NCBI RefSeq assembly: GCF_031987975.1
Contig: NZ_DALZYX010000001.1
Span: forward strand, 186,001-250,000
Direction: 5' to 3'
DNA length: 64,000 bases
Origin: Pseudescherichia sp031987975
GTDB taxonomy: Bacteria; Pseudomonadota; Gammaproteobacteria; Enterobacterales; Enterobacteriaceae
Positions within the stretch are counted from its first letter, which is position 1. Each line of letters begins with the position of its first letter. The notes beneath the pieces were generated by a model, which saw only the letters and a list, made by a program, of their open reading frames with translations, searched no databases and was not told the DNA's origin. Shown here piece by piece: positions 55,525 through 64,000 of this stretch. A program made the position numbers and the translations under genes.

Positions 55525-57147
55525 TCAGAAACCCACCGCCTGGCCGTCGCGACGGCTGTCGCTGGCAATAACGTAGCCGTCACTGCCCTCCGTCGTCAGC
55601 TTCCAGATAAACTGGCCTGATCCAAAGTCCATGTACGGGTCGTTAAGCGAGGTAAAGCGATGCCCGCGCTTTCCGAGCTGCTCCGCCACGCCCTGATGAA
55701 AACCGACCTCCAGGTCGAGGGAAAAATCGCGGTTCACCTTCCAGCGCGGCGCATCGCAGGCGGCCTGCGGCTGCTGCTGATAATCCAGCATCCGCACCAG
55801 CGTCTGAACGTGCCCCTGCGGCTGCATATCCCCACCCATGACGCCAAAGCTCATTTGCGGCTGGCCGTCTTTGGTAAGAAAGCCGGGAATGATGGTGTGG
55901 AAAGGCCGCTTGCCCGGCGCGACGACGTTGGCGGAACGCGGATCGCTTGAGAACCCCGCGCCCCGGTTTTGCAGGCTGATACCGTACTCCGGCACCACCA
56001 CGCCCGAGCCAAAACCCATATAGTTCGACTGAATAAATGACACCATCATGCCGCTTTCGTCGGCGGTGGTGAGATAGACGGTGCCGCCGCTGGCGGGCAT
56101 TCCTGGCAGGGGCTGGCTGGCCCGCGCCGGATCGATAAGCCTGGCACGTTCGGCCAGGTAGCTGTCATCCAGCATCTGCTCAGGCGTAATGTCCATCGCG
56201 CGCGGATCGCCAACGTATTTATAGATATCGGCAAAGGCCAGCTTCATCGCCTCAACCTGCAGGTGCTGGGACGCGATGCCGTCCAGCGGCAGGCTCGCAA
56301 GGTCGAAATGCTCAAGGATCCCCAGCGCGATCAGGGCGGCAATGCCCTGGCCGTTAGGCGGTAACTCGTGAACGTCGTAACCGCGATAGCGACGGCTGAC
56401 CGGCGTGACCCACTCGGGGCGATACCCGGCGAGATCGGCAAGCGTCAGCGGCACGTCGCTTTGGGCAGCAAAGCGCACAATGGCTTCTGCCGCCTCACCT
56501 TCATAAAAGGCGCGTGCGCCCTGATCGGCGAGTAGACGCAGCATGCGGGCGGCAGCGGGCATGACAAACTTTTCGCCAATCTCCGGCGCGCGGCCGTTGG
56601 GCATAAAGGTGGCGGCAAAGCCCGGCTGATCCTGAAGCAGCGGCACGGCGGCGTGCCACTTGCGCGCCACCATCGGCGCAATGGTCACCCCACGTTCAGC
56701 GAGGTCGATGGCGGTCTCCAGCAGCTGGGAAAACGGCAGCTTGCCGAAGCGCTGGTGCAGCACCTCCCAGGCGGCAACGGCCCCCGGAATGGTCACGCTG
56801 TCCCAGCCGCGCACGGGCCGTTTGGCATGGCCCTGCGCATCCACACCATAGCGCCGGGCAAACCAGCTGGTATCCCAGTGCGAGGGTGCGGTGCCGGAGG
56901 CATTCAGGCCATGTAGCTGCTGCCCATCCCAGACCATGGCGAACGCGTCGCTGCCCAGCCCATTGGAGACCGGCTCGACGATAGTTAACGTCGCCGCTGC
57001 CGCAATGGCCGCATCCACCGCATTGCCACCGTTTAACAGAGCCTGGTTGCCAGCGTGTGCCGCCAGCGGGTGCGATGTTGCCACCGCATTACGCGCGAAC
57101 AGCGGCGTGCGCGTGGTCAGGTAGGGGTTGTGCCAGTTAAATTTCAT
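55525..57147 (-). CDS. Gamma-glutamyltransferase-family Ntn amidohydrolase, cytosolic
   Basis: 540 residues. The autocatalytic Thr356 lies in SGGTVYLTTADESGMMVSFIQSN, followed by GFGSGVV and GVMGGDMQPQGHVQ. N-terminal region: ATSHPLAAHAGNQALLNGGNAVDAAIAAAATLTIVEPVSNGLGSDAFAM. No signal peptide, so unlike periplasmic GGT it works in the cytosol. Relatives include oxamate amidohydrolase HpxW and YwrD. Last gene of operon B; overlaps the CoA ligase gene by 4 bp. It probably hydrolyses an amide or gamma-glutamyl conjugate from the pathway. Confidence 0.83.
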   Translation of the reverse strand: MKFNWHNPYLTTRTPLFARNAVATSHPLAAHAGNQALLNGGNAVDAAIAAAATLTIVEPVSNGLGSDAFAMVWDGQQLHGLNASGTAPSHWDTSWFARRYGVDAQGHAKRPVRGWDSVTIPGAVAAWEVLHQRFGKLPFSQLLETAIDLAERGVTIAPMVARKWHAAVPLLQDQPGFAATFMPNGRAPEIGEKFVMPAAARMLRLLADQGARAFYEGEAAEAIVRFAAQSDVPLTLADLAGYRPEWVTPVSRRYRGYDVHELPPNGQGIAALIALGILEHFDLASLPLDGIASQHLQVEAMKLAFADIYKYVGDPRAMDITPEQMLDDSYLAERARLIDPARASQPLPGMPASGGTVYLTTADESGMMVSFIQSNYMGFGSGVVVPEYGISLQNRGAGFSSDPRSANVVAPGKRPFHTIIPGFLTKDGQPQMSFGVMGGDMQPQGHVQTLVRMLDYQQQPQAACDAPRWKVNRDFSLDLEVGFHQGVAEQLGKRGHRFTSLNDPYMDFGSGQFIWKLTTEGSDGYVIASDSRRDGQAVGF

Positions 57148-58652
57148 GCCCGCATCTCCTTGTCGGCTGCCATCGCCAGATAGCGCTCCGCCTCTGCGCG
57201 TAGCGCCTGTTTATCAACTTTGTTAGTGCCCGCTAACGGGAAGCTGTCGGTGAGCCAGATATGGCGAGGGTGCAGATAGGCGGGACCATGCGCCAGCGTC
57301 CAGGCCTTGATCTCCTCCGGCCCGGCGACGCTGCCCTGGCGGGGAATAATCCAGGCCACCGGCTTGCTGCCTTTAATGTCATCTTTTACCGCCACGACGC
57401 AGGCCTGCTGCACGGCAGGATGCTGCTCCAGCAGCTTCTCCACCTCGCCGGGATAGATGTTCTCACCGCCGCAGACAAACATATCGTCGCGTCGCCCAAT
57501 AAAGGTGTAGAAGCCATGCGCATCGCGCATGAAAACGTCGCCGGTGATGTAGTAGCCATCCTTAGTGAACGGCGCGGAGACGTCCGGACGCTGGTGATAT
57601 CCCTGCATCAGCGCCGGGCTTTTCATCTCCAGTACGCCGTGGTCGCTAAGCTGCCCCTGCTCGTCGCGTAGCCGTAGCGAAACTGCCGGATGAGCATAGC
57701 CGTTGGACTGCAACGGCGCGGTGCGCCCCTGCGGGTGGGAGCCAAAGACAATTGGGCCGCCTTCCGTGGTGCCGTAGGCGTTGATGATCCGCGCGTTCGG
57801 CCAGATCTGGCGGATCTGATTGAATAACCCTTCGTTAACCGGCGCAGATCCCATACGCACTACTCGCACGGACGAGAGATCGCTCGCGGCAAGCAGGGCC
57901 TGCTCTTTCATCATCATGGCGATCATCGGCGGTACGGCGGTGATCCAGGTGCAGCGGTAACGGGCAATGGCGGCGATATACTCGCGCACCTGAAACTGGG
58001 GCAGCAGGATGGTAGTCACGCCGCTGGCAAGCGTTAACAGGGCCAGCGCCAGGGCGTTCATATGATAAAAGGGCGCGGCGATCAGCACCCGCTGGTCCGC
58101 CAGCTCGTTAGCTGCCAGTCGCGTCTCCACTACCCAGCGATGGCTGGCGTGGGTGAGGCGCACCCCTTTCGGCATGCCGGTGGAGCCGGAGGTATACAGC
58201 AGCATCGCCAGCGAGTCTGCCTGCGGTGCAAAGGCGTCATAGTCGGTTACCGGCGCAAGCGTCAACAGTTCGCTGAAGCCCCACCGGCTACGTGTGGCGG
58301 CGAGGTTGGCCAGCAGCGCATCATCGCCCATGACCAGTCGAGCGTTGCAGTCGTCGAGAATTTTCTCCAGCGTTGCCGCCGGGAATTTTATGCTAATCGG
58401 CACGGCGACCAGCCCCGCCCGCAGGATGCCTAAAAACGCGGTGATAAACGCAATGGAGTTACGCCCGAGCAGCGCAACGCGCTCGCCCGGCTGATAGCCG
58501 CGGGACTGAAGCGCCGCGGCTACCGCGTTGGCCTGGGCGTCCAGTTCACCAAAGGTGATGGCACTCTGCCCTTCCCCCTGCGGCATGATAAAGGCAGGCA
58601 GCGGGTTGTGACGGGCCGACGGGGGCAGCGCGCCCAGATTGGTAACAGTCAT
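57144..58652 (-). CDS. AMP-forming acyl-CoA ligase
   Basis: 502 residues. Adenylation motif LLYTSGSTGMPKG (151-163), YGTTEGG in the middle, and the hinge GYYITGDVFMRDAHGFYTFIGRRDDMFVCGGENIYPGEVE. A C-terminal Lys in GTNKVDKQALR. It activates a carboxylic acid with ATP and CoA. The acid is unknown; a product of the imported compound is likely. Overlaps both neighbours by 4 bp. Confidence 0.9.
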   Translation of the reverse strand: MTVTNLGALPPSARHNPLPAFIMPQGEGQSAITFGELDAQANAVAAALQSRGYQPGERVALLGRNSIAFITAFLGILRAGLVAVPISIKFPAATLEKILDDCNARLVMGDDALLANLAATRSRWGFSELLTLAPVTDYDAFAPQADSLAMLLYTSGSTGMPKGVRLTHASHRWVVETRLAANELADQRVLIAAPFYHMNALALALLTLASGVTTILLPQFQVREYIAAIARYRCTWITAVPPMIAMMMKEQALLAASDLSSVRVVRMGSAPVNEGLFNQIRQIWPNARIINAYGTTEGGPIVFGSHPQGRTAPLQSNGYAHPAVSLRLRDEQGQLSDHGVLEMKSPALMQGYHQRPDVSAPFTKDGYYITGDVFMRDAHGFYTFIGRRDDMFVCGGENIYPGEVEKLLEQHPAVQQACVVAVKDDIKGSKPVAWIIPRQGSVAGPEEIKAWTLAHGPAYLHPRHIWLTDSFPLAGTNKVDKQALRAEAERYLAMAADKEMRA

Positions 58653-59437
58653 AGCCTGAACTCAAGTAGGGTGTGAATGGCGGGCATGGCGATCAGCAGC
58701 CGCCCCAATTGTTGATGCAGCGGCAGCCCGGCGTTACGTGCGGCCTGGGCCAGCATCGACGCATTGCCGCCGCGAAAGTGGATAGCCGTAAACTGGCTGA
58801 CGCGGCTCTCGTCCACGCTGGCAAGTCCGGCGGAAGAATCACGCCAGGCAGAGAGGGTCAGCAACTGCAGCCGAAAAGCGGGATCGGGCGCGCCGAGCCG
58901 TTGCCACGCCTGCGCCTCCTGCTCGACGTTCTGGCTCACAACGGTTACCGCCTCGATCCCCTCAACGCCATTGGCGTGGACAAGCCAGGGGGCGCGCCAC
59001 ACCCATTTCGGGGTGTGATGCTGGCAAAAGTAGACCCTTCCCGCCGCAAAGCTGCCGGGTGCAAGGCGTACCGTGCTGAAACGCGCCTCGCCCTGTTCGC
59101 CGTCGGCTGCCACCGCACGGGAAAAATGCTGTACTGGCTGCACCGTGAAACCCTGCTCGCGCAGCTGCCGCTCCGTTGCGGCGGCATCCGTGCTGCGAAA
59201 CACCAGCCCATCGATACCGCGCGGGCTGTCCAGCAGCTCCTGGCGGATCCGCTCCCCGTTACGCGGGAGTCCGATAAGCTCCAGGTAGTGGCCGTTAAAC
59301 ATCACCAGCTGGTTCATCGATCCGAGCGAGTGATAGCTCTCCGGCGTCAGGGTAAAGCCCAGCGCGGCAAAGAGATCCCGCGTGGCCTCCAGCGCAAAAT
59401 GGTTGTTGATCACCAGATGATCGAATACCAGTGGCAT
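58649..59437 (-). CDS. Glyoxalase-like VOC-superfamily protein
   Basis: 262 residues from ATG 59437 with GAGGAG upstream. N-terminal FDHLVINNHFALEATRDLFAALGFTLTPESYHSLGSMNQLVMFNGHYLELIGLP has the paired beta-alpha-beta pattern and Glu/His metal ligands of Glyoxalase-like domains. A second half EGIEAVTVVSQNVEQEAQAWQRLGAP repeats it. Substrate unknown; isomerase, lyase or hydrolase are possible. Confidence 0.75.
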   Translation of the reverse strand: MPLVFDHLVINNHFALEATRDLFAALGFTLTPESYHSLGSMNQLVMFNGHYLELIGLPRNGERIRQELLDSPRGIDGLVFRSTDAAATERQLREQGFTVQPVQHFSRAVAADGEQGEARFSTVRLAPGSFAAGRVYFCQHHTPKWVWRAPWLVHANGVEGIEAVTVVSQNVEQEAQAWQRLGAPDPAFRLQLLTLSAWRDSSAGLASVDESRVSQFTAIHFRGGNASMLAQAARNAGLPLHQQLGRLLIAMPAIHTLLEFRL

Positions 59438-59447
59438 GGGCGGCTCC

Positions 59448-59864
59448 TCAGACAGCTGGCATGGCATAGAGGCCGCGGCCGCTCGCCACCAGCCGGTCTT
59501 CGCTGTCGTAAACCCAGGCCTCCGCGCTGGAGACCTGCTTGCCCACCTTGATGACTTTGCCTGTGATCCGCAGGTCGCCGCGCGCCGGGCGGTGATAGTC
59601 GATCCGAATATCCAGCGTCGGCACGCCTTTATCGGTATAGGCCACCAGCGCCCAGTCGGCGGTCAGGTCAACCAGCGCCGCCAGAATGCCGCCGTGGATA
59701 TAGCCACCCGCCGGGTTGACCACCCACTCATCACGAAAACGAGCCGTAAGGGTGATTTCGCCTTTCGCCACCGCCAGCACCTCAAGACCCAGCCACTGGT
59801 GATAGGGACCCTTCAGCAGTTTTTCCTGCACGTCCTGCGCGCTTAACTCAACCATCTCGCTCAT
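59448..59864 (-). CDS. PaaI-type hotdog thioesterase
   Basis: 138 residues. Core WVVNPAGGYIHGGILAALVDLTADWAL with HGG and catalytic Asp (VDLTAD), and TLDIRIDYHRPA. PaaI-family enzymes hydrolyse acyl-CoA esters, often of aromatic or branched acids. Pairs with the CoA ligase of the same operon. 10 bp after the reductase gene. Confidence 0.88.
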   Translation of the reverse strand: MSEMVELSAQDVQEKLLKGPYHQWLGLEVLAVAKGEITLTARFRDEWVVNPAGGYIHGGILAALVDLTADWALVAYTDKGVPTLDIRIDYHRPARGDLRITGKVIKVGKQVSSAEAWVYDSEDRLVASGRGLYAMPAV

Positions 59865-59874
59865 CTGCCTCTCC

Positions 59875-60891
59875 TTATGGGGTCACAATCACTTTGCCTA
59901 AGACTTCGCGGTCGCGGATCAGCCGCAGCCCTTCCGCCGCCTGCTCTAGAGGCAGCTCACGGTCGATTAGTGGTTTAATATCACCCTGCGCCACCAGCGT
60001 CAGCAGCGCTTCCAGGTCCTCGGTGTAGAAGCTGTTGGAGCCTTTGATATTCAGCTCGAAGCTCCAGACGTAGCGCAGATCTTCTGCCGGGTCGTAGCCC
60101 GCCGTCGCGCCGCAGACCAGCAGCGTGCCGCCGCGTTTTAAGCATTTGAGTGAGGGACGCCAGGTGTCGCCGCCGGTAAAGTTAATCACCACGTCCACGC
60201 CGCCCTCATAGTTACGGCGCTGGGGTTTGCCGTAGCGGCCAATCGCCCAGCGGGAGAAATCTTCTTCGCGGTAGTTAACGACATGATCGGCACCCAGCGC
60301 GGTCAGCGCCTCGCCCTTTTCTGCGCTGCCGACGCAGGCGATGACCTCCGCGCCGAGCTTTTTCGCCAGCACCACGCAGGCCGTACCGACGCCGCCGCTG
60401 GCACCGAGGATCAGCACGCGATCGCCCTGCTTAATGGTGTCATGGGTCACCAGCATGCGGTGCGCCGTGCCGTAGGCCACCGGCAGCGCCGCCGCCTGGG
60501 CGAAGGTGACCGCCTCGGGCAGCGCGATAAGCTGAGCGGCATCCACCAGGGCGTATTCCGCCATACCGCCGTCGGTCATTTCGCCCATCAGCCCCACGCC
60601 GGGTTTCAGCGGGTTGATCAGCACGCGGTCGCCGACTTTCCAGCCCGTCACGTCGTCGGCAAGCTCGTCGATGACGCCGGCAAGATCGAGACCCGGCACC
60701 ACCGGCAGCGGTACCTTAATGCCCGGCATGCCGTTGACGGTAAAGACGTCGTGATAGTTAAACGAGGAGGCTTTCACCCGCACGATAGCGTGGCCTGGCT
60801 GCAACGTCGGGCGCGGTTTATCGGTGACGACGGACAGATTGTCCAGGCTGCCGTGCTGGTTAAGCACCAGCGCTTTCATGGTCTGACTCAC
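59875..60891 (-). CDS. MDR-superfamily zinc-less NAD(P)H oxidoreductase
   Basis: 338 residues from GTG 60891, chosen over the ATG four codons later because AGGAGA is 5-6 nt upstream of the GTG. MDR fold: SSFNYHDVFTVNGMPG, cofactor loop LILGASGGVGTACVVLAKKLGAEVIACVGS, and FTGGDTWRPSLKCLKRGGTLLVCGATAG. It lacks the zinc-binding Cys cluster of alcohol dehydrogenases, which fits quinone/enoyl reductases. Operon B, between binding protein and thioesterase. Confidence 0.86.
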   Translation of the reverse strand: MSQTMKALVLNQHGSLDNLSVVTDKPRPTLQPGHAIVRVKASSFNYHDVFTVNGMPGIKVPLPVVPGLDLAGVIDELADDVTGWKVGDRVLINPLKPGVGLMGEMTDGGMAEYALVDAAQLIALPEAVTFAQAAALPVAYGTAHRMLVTHDTIKQGDRVLILGASGGVGTACVVLAKKLGAEVIACVGSAEKGEALTALGADHVVNYREEDFSRWAIGRYGKPQRRNYEGGVDVVINFTGGDTWRPSLKCLKRGGTLLVCGATAGYDPAEDLRYVWSFELNIKGSNSFYTEDLEALLTLVAQGDIKPLIDRELPLEQAAEGLRLIRDREVLGKVIVTP

Positions 60892-60903
60892 GGTTATCTC
60901 CTG

Positions 60904-61884
60904 TTATTTTAATGATGCCGATGCCTTGTACGCCGCGTCGTCGTAGAGACTCTCCGGCACGTCGCCTTTCACGGTGCCGCTGGCGACAAAGACCTGGTGT
61001 TGACGCTTAAGGGTGGCGATATCCGCCGGTTCAAAGGTGACGCGGTTCATGCTGTCCCAGCGGCTGAAATAGACTTCCGCATCGCGCTGCGGCAGGTTGG
61101 CGTTTTTTTGCAGCAGCGAAACCACCTCCTGGCGGTGGGTTTTGCCCCACGCCAGGGTGTCGCGCAGCGCGGCGATAACCCGCGCTACCGTTTCCGGGTG
61201 CTGTTCAATTAGCTCGCTGCGCACCGCGCCGACGCCGATATAGGGTACGGTGTCGCTGTGGGTCAGCTTTTTCCACTCATCGGCAAAGCTGCCAAGAGGG
61301 GTGACTTTCAGCTCGTCCAGCTGCTCAATGGTCAGCGAACGCAGCGCGGCGGCATCCACCTGCTTTTGCACCAGATACTGGGCAAGGCGCGATTCGTTGC
61401 CGCCAATAAGCTGGAAGTCGTTAGGGGCGATCTGGTTGTTACCCTGTAACAGGGTGGCGGCGATCACCGCTACCGACGACCCGGCGGGCGACATGCCAAT
61501 CTTTTTGCCCTTGAGCTGGTCGAGGGAGGTGATGGATGAGCCCTGCGGCACAACAAACTGCACGTCGGCAGGCTGCGTGGCGGCAAAGATTTTGATCGGT
61601 ACCCCTTCGGCCGCGCTGCTGAAGACGCCCGCCAGCGGCGCGCCGAATGCTACATCAATGGAGCCTGACGCCAGCGCCTTGATGGGCGCATTGACGTCCG
61701 GGAAGTGAACAAACTCGGCGTCGATACCGCGTTTAGCCAAAAAGTCCTTATTTTCCAGTACGGTGCCGTAGCCCAGGCTGACGCCGCTGCTCCAGTAGCC
61801 GATGCGAACTTTTTCAGCCGCCGCCAAATTTAGGGCGAAGAAAGCCCCGGCAGCCAGCGTGGCCGCCTTTAACCAGTTTTTCAT
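60904..61884 (-). CDS. ABC substrate-binding protein, NMT1/sulfonate type (operon B)
   Basis: 326 residues. Signal peptide with ATLAAGAFFALNLAAA. Core VRIGYWSSGVSLGYGTVLENKDFLAKRGIDAEFVHFPDVNAPIKALASGSIDVAFGAPLAGVFSSA and GKKIGMSPAGSSVAVIAAT. Related to, but clearly distinct from, the operon A binding protein. 3 bp after the permease stop. Confidence 0.9.
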   Translation of the reverse strand: MKNWLKAATLAAGAFFALNLAAAEKVRIGYWSSGVSLGYGTVLENKDFLAKRGIDAEFVHFPDVNAPIKALASGSIDVAFGAPLAGVFSSAAEGVPIKIFAATQPADVQFVVPQGSSITSLDQLKGKKIGMSPAGSSVAVIAATLLQGNNQIAPNDFQLIGGNESRLAQYLVQKQVDAAALRSLTIEQLDELKVTPLGSFADEWKKLTHSDTVPYIGVGAVRSELIEQHPETVARVIAALRDTLAWGKTHRQEVVSLLQKNANLPQRDAEVYFSRWDSMNRVTFEPADIATLKRQHQVFVASGTVKGDVPESLYDDAAYKASASLK

Positions 61885-61887
61885 CTG

Positions 61888-62661
61888 TTATTCCTGTGTG
61901 TGTGATTTCCAGCGAAAGAGGCGACGCTCCAGCGGCTTAAGCAATCCGCCTTCCAGCAGCAGCATCAGCGAGACCAGCAGCAGCGTCCAGGCGAAGACCT
62001 GATCCGTCTGCACCAGATCGCCCGCCTGACGCAGCCGGTAGCCAATCCCGTCCGATGCGCCCAGCGTTTCTGCCACCAGCGATACACGCCAGCCAAAACC
62101 AAAGGCCAGCCGCGCGCCCGAGAAAAAGTAAGGCAGGATGGTGGGTAAATAGATTTTGAGCAGCGTCTGCACGCGGCTCATGCGGAAGCTGCGCGCCAGC
62201 TCCACGTACTGCCGCTCGACGGTTTGCGCCCCCTGCCAGACGTTGGTCAGGATCAGCGGCATAGAGGTCATAAACACCACGAAAACGGTAGTGGCGTTAG
62301 AGATGCCGAACCAGATAATGGCGAAAATCGCCCAGATAGCCGACGAGACCGTATTAAACACCGCCAGCAGCGGCTCGAAAAACTGCGCCAGCCTGCGGCT
62401 CGCCCCGAGAGCCAGCCCGGCGAGCGTTCCGACGACTGTAGCCAGTAAAAAGCCGCTGAACACCCGCGAGAAGGTGACGCCAATGTCATGCAGCAGCGTG
62501 TCGTTGCGCCACAGCATCAGCAGCGCATGAAAGGTTTTCTCCGGCCCGGGGAGCACAAAGGCGGGCATGTTGCGTGCCGCCAGTAGCCACAGCCCGACAA
62601 AGGCAGCCAGCAGGATCAGGCGCTGCGCGACGAGCGACAGCATTCGGTTGCGCTTATGCAT
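61888..62661 (-). CDS. ABC permease, SsuC type (operon B)
   Basis: 257 residues with about six hydrophobic segments; coupling region QYVELARSFRMSRVQTLLKIYLPTILPYFFSGARLAFGFGWRVSLVAETLGASDGIGYRLRQ. Directly abuts the ATPase gene with no intervening base. Forms the membrane domain of the operon B importer. Confidence 0.9.
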   Translation of the reverse strand: MHKRNRMLSLVAQRLILLAAFVGLWLLAARNMPAFVLPGPEKTFHALLMLWRNDTLLHDIGVTFSRVFSGFLLATVVGTLAGLALGASRRLAQFFEPLLAVFNTVSSAIWAIFAIIWFGISNATTVFVVFMTSMPLILTNVWQGAQTVERQYVELARSFRMSRVQTLLKIYLPTILPYFFSGARLAFGFGWRVSLVAETLGASDGIGYRLRQAGDLVQTDQVFAWTLLLVSLMLLLEGGLLKPLERRLFRWKSHTQE

Positions 62662-63429
62662 CTATACCTCCATCCGCAGCAGACGAACCTTCTCCGCTAC
62701 GTCGCGGCCGGTCGGCAGCCGGGGACGCGGCAGCGCCACGGTCACACACTGCTTAATGCGTCCCGGACTGGGTTGCAGAATGACAATGCGGTCGGCAAGG
62801 ATCACCGCCTCCTCCACGTCGTGGGTGACCATCACCACCGTCATGTTCTTAAGCTCGCGAATACGCAGCAGCTCTTCATGCATGGCGCTGCGGGTCTGGG
62901 GATCAAGTTTGGAGAACGGCTCATCCATCAGCAAAATCTGCGGCTCCGCCACCAGGCTTCGCGCCAGGGCGATGCGGCTGCGCATGCCGCCTGAGAGCTG
63001 GTGCGGCCACTTATGCCCCACCTGCCCCATCCCCACCAGCTGCAGAGCGGCCTCTACACGCCGCTGACGCTCTACGCGCGACAGAGAACTGTTCTCCAGG
63101 GCAAAGTTGACGTTCTGGCGCACCGTGCGCCACGGCAGTAGCCGGTCCTCCTGAAAGAGATAGGCCACCTGCCGCCACTGGCTGAACTGCGCCACCGGCT
63201 CGCCCTGCAGCGCGATGTCGCCGCCATCGGCGGGCAGCAGGCCAGAGATCATATTCAGCAGCGTGCTTTTGCCGCAGCCGGAAGCGCCGAGCAGCGCGAC
63301 GATCTCCCCCGGATAGACGCTGAACGAAATCGCTTTCAACACCTCTTGCGTGCCGAAATGTTTGTCGACCTGGCGAAGTTCAATGGCGGGCGCAACGGCG
63401 GCAGGCAGCTCTTCAAGAATGGCGCTCAT
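62662..63429 (-). CDS. ABC transporter ATPase, SsuB type (operon B)
   Basis: 255 residues. Walker A GASGCGKST (48-56), signature LSGGM (145-149), Walker B LLMDEP near 166-171 and switch His (VTHD). Start overlaps the GntR stop by 4 bp. Energises the operon B importer; similar in plan to the operon A ATPase. Confidence 0.93.
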   Translation of the reverse strand: MSAILEELPAAVAPAIELRQVDKHFGTQEVLKAISFSVYPGEIVALLGASGCGKSTLLNMISGLLPADGGDIALQGEPVAQFSQWRQVAYLFQEDRLLPWRTVRQNVNFALENSSLSRVERQRRVEAALQLVGMGQVGHKWPHQLSGGMRSRIALARSLVAEPQILLMDEPFSKLDPQTRSAMHEELLRIRELKNMTVVMVTHDVEEAVILADRIVILQPSPGRIKQCVTVALPRPRLPTGRDVAEKVRLLRMEV

Positions 63430-64000
63430 GAAAAAACCCTCCGTTCCTGAACAGGCAGCAACGTACCGTCAGAGGTTAGCGTGGCGTAGATTTTTTCCAG
63501 CGTCATCGCCTGGAACGTCTCAATATGCCTGCGGGCGATAAACTCCACCCGCTTGCGGTCGCCTTCGATAAAGGCGTCGATCATGGCGTTATGGTCGTGG
63601 CGGATTTCCGGCTTGGTACGCTGAACGTTGAACCCCAGCGCCACCAGCCGCGCCATTTCATCCATCAGGGTCGAGAGCGTACGCAGCAGATGCTGGTTAC
63701 CCGCCGCCTCGGCGATAGCCAGATGAAAGCGCTTGTTGGCATTCATAAACACATCGATGCGCGTAGAGAGCGGTGCAGCGACCTCTACCCGGCAGTCTGC
63801 CTCCAGCTGCCTGAGCAGGTCGATATCCACTTTACCGACGGCGAGACGCGCGGCCAGCGGTTCGAGCTGCACGCGCAGGGTGAAGATCTCTTCCACATCC
63901 TGAAGGGTGATAGGTGCGATGCGATAGCCCTTACGCGGGCGGGATTCGACAAGGTATTCATGGCTGAGCCGCGCCAGCGCCAGCCGGCAAGTGCTTTTAC
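63426..64000 (-). CDS. GntR/FadR-family regulator, partial at the window edge
   Basis: The frame runs off the right end, so the start is not seen. The visible part begins inside the winged HTH (KSTCRLALARLSHEYLVESRPRKGYRI), then an FCD-type all-helical effector domain: EEIFTLRVQLEPLAARLAV, RFHLAIAEAAGNQHLLRTLSTLMDEM, RHDHNAMIDAFIEGDRKRVEFIARRHIE with conserved Asp/His metal ligands. First gene of operon B and its likely regulator; FCD proteins respond to carboxylates. Confidence 0.9.
   Translation of the reverse strand, partial: KSTCRLALARLSHEYLVESRPRKGYRIAPITLQDVEEIFTLRVQLEPLAARLAVGKVDIDLLRQLEADCRVEVAAPLSTRIDVFMNANKRFHLAIAEAAGNQHLLRTLSTLMDEMARLVALGFNVQRTKPEIRHDHNAMIDAFIEGDRKRVEFIARRHIETFQAMTLEKIYATLTSDGTLLPVQERRVFS

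Noticed and set aside
58673..59551. 292-codon plus-strand frame opposite the VOC and thioesterase genes
   Set aside because: Antisense shadow; the minus-strand genes have family motifs and coupled starts.

Overview
The window is chromosomal DNA from a member of the Enterobacteriaceae. Many predicted proteins match Escherichia coli K-12 proteins in length and key residues, including HrpA, AldA, CybB, YdcF, AzoR, LdhA, HslJ, YdbJ, YdbH, YnbE and the 1174-residue pyruvate:flavodoxin oxidoreductase. The content is not E. coli, and an Enterobacter/Lelliottia/Klebsiella-type genome is the best guess; genus cannot be fixed from sequence reading alone. The conserved backbone cybB-aldA-ydcF-hrpA-azoR-ynbE-ydbH-ldhA-hslJ-ydbJ-nifJ runs through the middle and is interrupted by accessory genes.

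Layout: (1) 0-9.5 kb holds the end of a glycerate kinase/hydroxypyruvate reductase gene, a toxin-antitoxin-like gene pair with a palindromic operator, and a sucrose/fructo-oligosaccharide locus (cscB-cscA-porin-cscK, divergent cscR), then a periplasmic aldose-epimerase-like protein. (2) 9.5-12.8 kb is a patchwork of small genes: lipoprotein, Cys-rich copper-storage protein, small membrane protein and zinc-ribbon-like protein. (3) 12.9-25.7 kb is the backbone from yedK to azoR, with a three-gene DHA2 efflux system inserted between ydcF and hrpA. (4) 25.8-29.6 kb carries a chromosomal hok/sok-type toxin, an MFS exporter, a LysR regulator and a Tat-exported hydrolase. (5) 29.6-39.4 kb runs ynbE-ydbH-zinT-ldhA-hslJ-ydbJ-nifJ; ydbL is missing and zinT sits beside a near-perfect Zur box.

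(6) 39.4-43.7 kb is an AT-richer accessory patch. It has a LysE exporter flanked by matching hairpins, an aldo/keto-reductase remnant, a frameshifted gene remnant, and a run of small secreted proteins that ends in a bare signal peptide. (7) 43.7-46.9 kb holds SOS-controlled umuDC and a formaldehyde-dehydrogenase-type alcohol dehydrogenase. (8) 47.1-64.0 kb is the most interesting part. It contains two long, translationally coupled catabolic operons, each with its own sulfonate/NMT1-type ABC importer, separated by a peroxiredoxin-ArsR pair under an inverted-repeat operator. Operon A (54265 to 47134) has a DHDPS-family aldolase, a GlcG-like protein, ABC importer, two flavin-dependent LLM monooxygenases and an enoyl-CoA hydratase relative. 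Operon B (64000 to 55525) has a GntR regulator, ABC importer, MDR oxidoreductase, PaaI thioesterase, glyoxalase-like protein, AMP-forming acyl-CoA ligase and a cytosolic gamma-glutamyltransferase-family amidohydrolase. Together they look like an uncharacterised pathway for importing and oxidatively breaking down small heteroatom-containing organic compounds. The substrate is unknown.
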